64,000 bases of DNA from Geothrix terrae. Lineage in GTDB: Bacteria > Acidobacteriota > Holophagae > Holophagales > Holophagaceae. The translations under genes were made by a program, and so were the position numbers. The notes under the pieces were generated by a model, which did no database searches, was not told the origin of the DNA, and was given only the letters and a program-made list of their open reading frames with translations. The stretch's first letter is position 1; each line of letters starts with the position of its first letter. Of the stretch, positions 61,554 through 64,000 are shown piece by piece. The stretch is taken from contig NZ_JAKZLA010000003.1 in NCBI RefSeq assembly GCF_022808775.1, positions 496,001-560,000 of the forward strand. Reading direction: 5' to 3'.

Positions 61554-62261
61554 TCAGAACTGGATTCCCGCGTAAACCGAAGCCTCCCAGCGAGGGCCCA
61601 TGGATTTCAGGGTCGTGTCGTTGTGGATGGAATCGCTGAGCAGCTGGACCCCGTCTTGGGTCGTGTTCTTGAGCGCTCCGGAGACATCCGCCCCGAAATG
61701 GGGAGCCCAAGTCCTTCCACTCGACGGCAGGCTGAACTCGGCGCTGATCCTGGCCCAGGGGCGCCAGAAGTTCACCCCCTGCGAAGCGGGGTATTGGGTG
61801 GTGACTCCGCCGGAGGTCGCCGTGGTCGCCCCTTCGACCTTCAGGTTCTCGCCCCGACCCTCGAGGTGGAACGCGATCTCGAACGAAGACGACGGACGCA
61901 AGGCATACCCCAGGCCGACCGACCACCAGGAATAGCGAAGCTTCGTCTCCATGTTATCGATGCTCCATCCACCCCCGGAACCATTGAGCTGGAATTTGGA
62001 CCGCTGGGGGAACCGGCCTCCCAGTTCAAGGCCCCAGTTGGGCGCGTCCGGGAAATCGGCGACAAACCTGAGACCGATTCCAACCTGGTCCTTCGCCTTG
62101 TCGGTGAACACATAGTTATTGATGCTCGCCAAGTTGTAGTCATGGAATGTCGTGGTGTCGACAAAGATCTGGATCTTGCCCCGGGCCTCGTGCGCCGGGG
62201 ACTGGCCGGCCAGGAACCCCGAGCCAAGTGCGATTAGAAGAGCTGATTTCCACTTCATCAA
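61554..62261 (-). CDS. Outer-membrane beta-barrel protein
   Basis: 235 aa. Signal peptide 1-19 (ending AGQ). The rest is built from alternating amphipathic strands, for example VGIGLRFVADF, WWSVGLGYALRP, SFEIAFHLEG and WEASVYAGIQF, ending in Phe, the standard BAM recognition signal. RBS GGAGGAA. This is a small eight-strand OmpA/OmpW-type barrel by size. It lies 33 bp after a large unknown gene on the same strand. Confidence 0.75.
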   Translation of the reverse strand: MMKWKSALLIALGSGFLAGQSPAHEARGKIQIFVDTTTFHDYNLASINNYVFTDKAKDQVGIGLRFVADFPDAPNWGLELGGRFPQRSKFQLNGSGGGWSIDNMETKLRYSWWSVGLGYALRPSSSFEIAFHLEGRGENLKVEGATTATSGGVTTQYPASQGVNFWRPWARISAEFSLPSSGRTWAPHFGADVSGALKNTTQDGVQLLSDSIHNDTTLKSMGPRWEASVYAGIQF

Positions 62262-62294
62262 AATTCCTCCGGACCTTGTGGGTAGGAATGGGGC

Positions 62295-64000
62295 TCAGGG
62301 GGCAACCAGCGTTTGAGCGCTGTTAACGATGACGATGTCCCATGGGTACTTGAAAAGGATCTTGTGGCCGAAACTGACATCGCCCGTGTTGGAGACGATC
62401 GACACCCTCGGGGTCGCGGTCTTGACCCCTTCGATCCAATCGGGGCGGTTGAGCGGGCGCGCAGAGGCAGTGGACGTGGTGTTGACCTGGACGGATTTCA
62501 CCGCGAAGACCGTGATGGTGGCCGTCCCGCTGGTCGGCCGCAGTTCGAGCGGCAGATCGAACCAGCAATATCCGGGGCCGACCTGGTCACCGGCTGTGTA
62601 CGTGGAGCCACCCGACGGGAGGAAGGTCCGGGCATCGGTCAACACCGAGTTGCTGACCAGCTGAGTCGCAGGGTAGTTCGCAGGCAACATGAAATCCTGC
62701 GTCTTCCCGTTGGCCTGGATGTCCACCACCCAGAAGTCCGGAGGCACGACGCTGCCGTTGGCATCCTTGGTCGGGTTGAACCAGGCGATGCGATAGCCGC
62801 CCGTCAGCTGGCCATTGAGCGCGCCGGTCGCATCCCGCCCCCGCTTGTCGACCACCAGGTCGATGGGAGGGGTGAAGCCCCAGCCGCTGAGCGCGAATCC
62901 GGTGGCCGAGGCCCCGTTGAACGTGGTGGGGAACTGGCCCGCGGCATCCGCCAGCCAGGAGCGGCTAATCACGGCTCCGGAGGCTGCGGAGTAGTAGGGC
63001 GTGAAGGCGGCCCAGTAGAAGTGGCCAACGCCGGTGGAGGGGGGGATCCCGGTGGTGGAGACCGGCGACTGGCTGGCGTCGAAGGCCGGATACCCGTTTG
63101 CCGTCAGGTCGATCTTGCTGTTGTCCGGGCTGATGGCGCTGGTGCTCTTGGGCCAGGCACCACCCACAGCCGGGGATCCGTAGCTGAACCCATTGAAATT
63201 GGGCATGTTCAACGTGGTGTCGACATAGCTGAGCGAGGCACGATCCAGCACGAACGGCCGGGCCCAGACCCGTGACCACAGGTAGTCGGCGTAGGAGAAC
63301 ACCTGCCGGATGTTGGCGAAGCTCCCCGTGAGGTTCTGGCTGGGGATTCGGTTCGGATCATTGCCATCGTAGGGGATGGTGAATCCTGTGATCCCACCCT
63401 GCAGTGGCGCTGCACCCTGGGATCCGTTGGCGATCTGGTCGAGGTAGAGCTGGACAGGGGCTCCACTGGTTGTCGGGAGGAAGGTGGGTTGGTCCGTCGG
63501 CGCGACCGGGGGCACCACTTTGCCCAAGCCAACCGTCAGCGAGGCATCATTGAACGCATTGTTCCCTGCGTTGAAGTCGTAGGGGTCCGTACTGCTGGCG
63601 GGCACGCGGAAGGCCTGGAGCGCGTTGACGCAGTAGGCATCGGATTTCGTACCGTCTGCGCTGTATTTGGGGTAGTTCACGATGAAGCCGAGATCGGTTG
63701 GGCCTGCCGGTCCGGTCGGGAAAATCCCTGGATCGAGCGACAAGATCGCGGCGCTATTTTTTAGGGTGTGGGCGAACAGCGTCCATTCATCGAAGAGCTG
63801 ATTGGCGGGAATGCCGTTGAAGGTGGCGATGGTGTTGGAAGACTGGGTCCATTGCGTGGCGCCCGCAGGGTCGTTGCCGGGAACCGAAAGCCGGTCCATC
63901 CACCGGATGTTGGCTGGCAGAGGCGAGGTGCCGCCCATCATGTTGGTCCCGTAGGGCGCGGAAATGTTGACGATTCCCTGCAGGCGGCGCTGCCCTACCG
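62295..64000 (-). CDS. Large protein of unknown function (start outside window)
   Basis: At least 567 residues are visible and the frame is open at the right edge (GQRRLQGIVNISAPYGTN precedes the first Met), so the start lies beyond 64000. It is rich in Gly, Pro, Ser, Thr and Asn and in aromatic residues, with few charges, as for an exported or surface protein. No domain recognised. The last part ends IVIVNSAQTLVAP. It is upstream of an outer-membrane barrel gene with a 33-bp gap, probably in one operon. Confidence 0.55.
   Translation of the reverse strand, partial: VGQRRLQGIVNISAPYGTNMMGGTSPLPANIRWMDRLSVPGNDPAGATQWTQSSNTIATFNGIPANQLFDEWTLFAHTLKNSAAILSLDPGIFPTGPAGPTDLGFIVNYPKYSADGTKSDAYCVNALQAFRVPASSTDPYDFNAGNNAFNDASLTVGLGKVVPPVAPTDQPTFLPTTSGAPVQLYLDQIANGSQGAAPLQGGITGFTIPYDGNDPNRIPSQNLTGSFANIRQVFSYADYLWSRVWARPFVLDRASLSYVDTTLNMPNFNGFSYGSPAVGGAWPKSTSAISPDNSKIDLTANGYPAFDASQSPVSTTGIPPSTGVGHFYWAAFTPYYSAASGAVISRSWLADAAGQFPTTFNGASATGFALSGWGFTPPIDLVVDKRGRDATGALNGQLTGGYRIAWFNPTKDANGSVVPPDFWVVDIQANGKTQDFMLPANYPATQLVSNSVLTDARTFLPSGGSTYTAGDQVGPGYCWFDLPLELRPTSGTATITVFAVKSVQVNTTSTASARPLNRPDWIEGVKTATPRVSIVSNTGDVSFGHKILFKYPWDIVIVNSAQTLVAP

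Overview
The window is uniformly GC-rich, densely packed chromosomal DNA from a free-living Gram-negative bacterium. It has an outer-membrane beta-barrel protein, a LolA-like carrier, several lipoproteins, a DUF5916 surface protein and a rhombosortase. I infer an acidobacterium of the Holophagae/Geothrix type, mainly from gene style and GC content; no rRNA is present to prove it. I see no tRNA, rRNA, CRISPR array, prophage or transposase, and no base-composition break that would suggest recent transfer. The longest gaps without a gene are 235 to 275 bp and are described individually.

Layout. 1-6730: end of a TPR protein, RNase III, a divergent HisA-like protein, an alpha-helical protein, a lipoprotein, and a tightly overlapping ECF sigma / membrane anti-sigma-like / TPR-HEAT set. 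6780-9652: MsbA-type ABC exporter and queA. 9663-9775: two hairpin repeats. 9792-13202: membrane proteins, an esterase, a metallophosphoesterase-like protein and DUF192. 13321-24726: a DUF5916 barrel, an aminotransferase with thyX, a transaldolase-like aldolase, a cNMP-domain/aspartase fusion, an acyl-CoA carboxylase beta subunit and a CPBP protease. 24692-30050: GNAT, MBL-fold, LolA-like, zinc-ribbon/FHA, a long TPR protein and a flavin reductase-like protein. 30081-39354, all on the minus strand: an AraC/Ada protein, then the lysine operon dapE-asd-lysC-dapB-dapA-dapD-dapC-lysA (transcription order), headed by a lysine riboswitch at 39421-39591.

39629-43754: a small hydrolase, then a TetR regulator divergent from a rhombotarget lipoprotein and its rhombosortase, then thiG. 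43762-47956: oxyR divergent from a rubrerythrin / Fe-S protein / DUF3501 operon, with a near-ideal OxyR site between them, then yceH. 47977-48842: a barstar-like inhibitor and an exported barnase-like RNase. 48886-57217: an MFS carrier, an M4 metallopeptidase, an RDD protein, and two tandem KimA-type transporters behind a small EamA protein. 57374-64000: lipA, then a minus-strand group with purB, an Asd-like protein without the catalytic Cys, a four-cluster ferredoxin, an outer-membrane protein and the start-less part of a large unknown protein.

The best candidates for something new are the rearranged asd/lysC junction, where a REP-like insert sits between two roughly 68-bp copies of the asd 3' end; the riboswitch with a visible competing helix; the aspartase carrying a cyclic-nucleotide domain; the one-target rhombosortase unit with palindromic operators; and the exported barnase/barstar pair.
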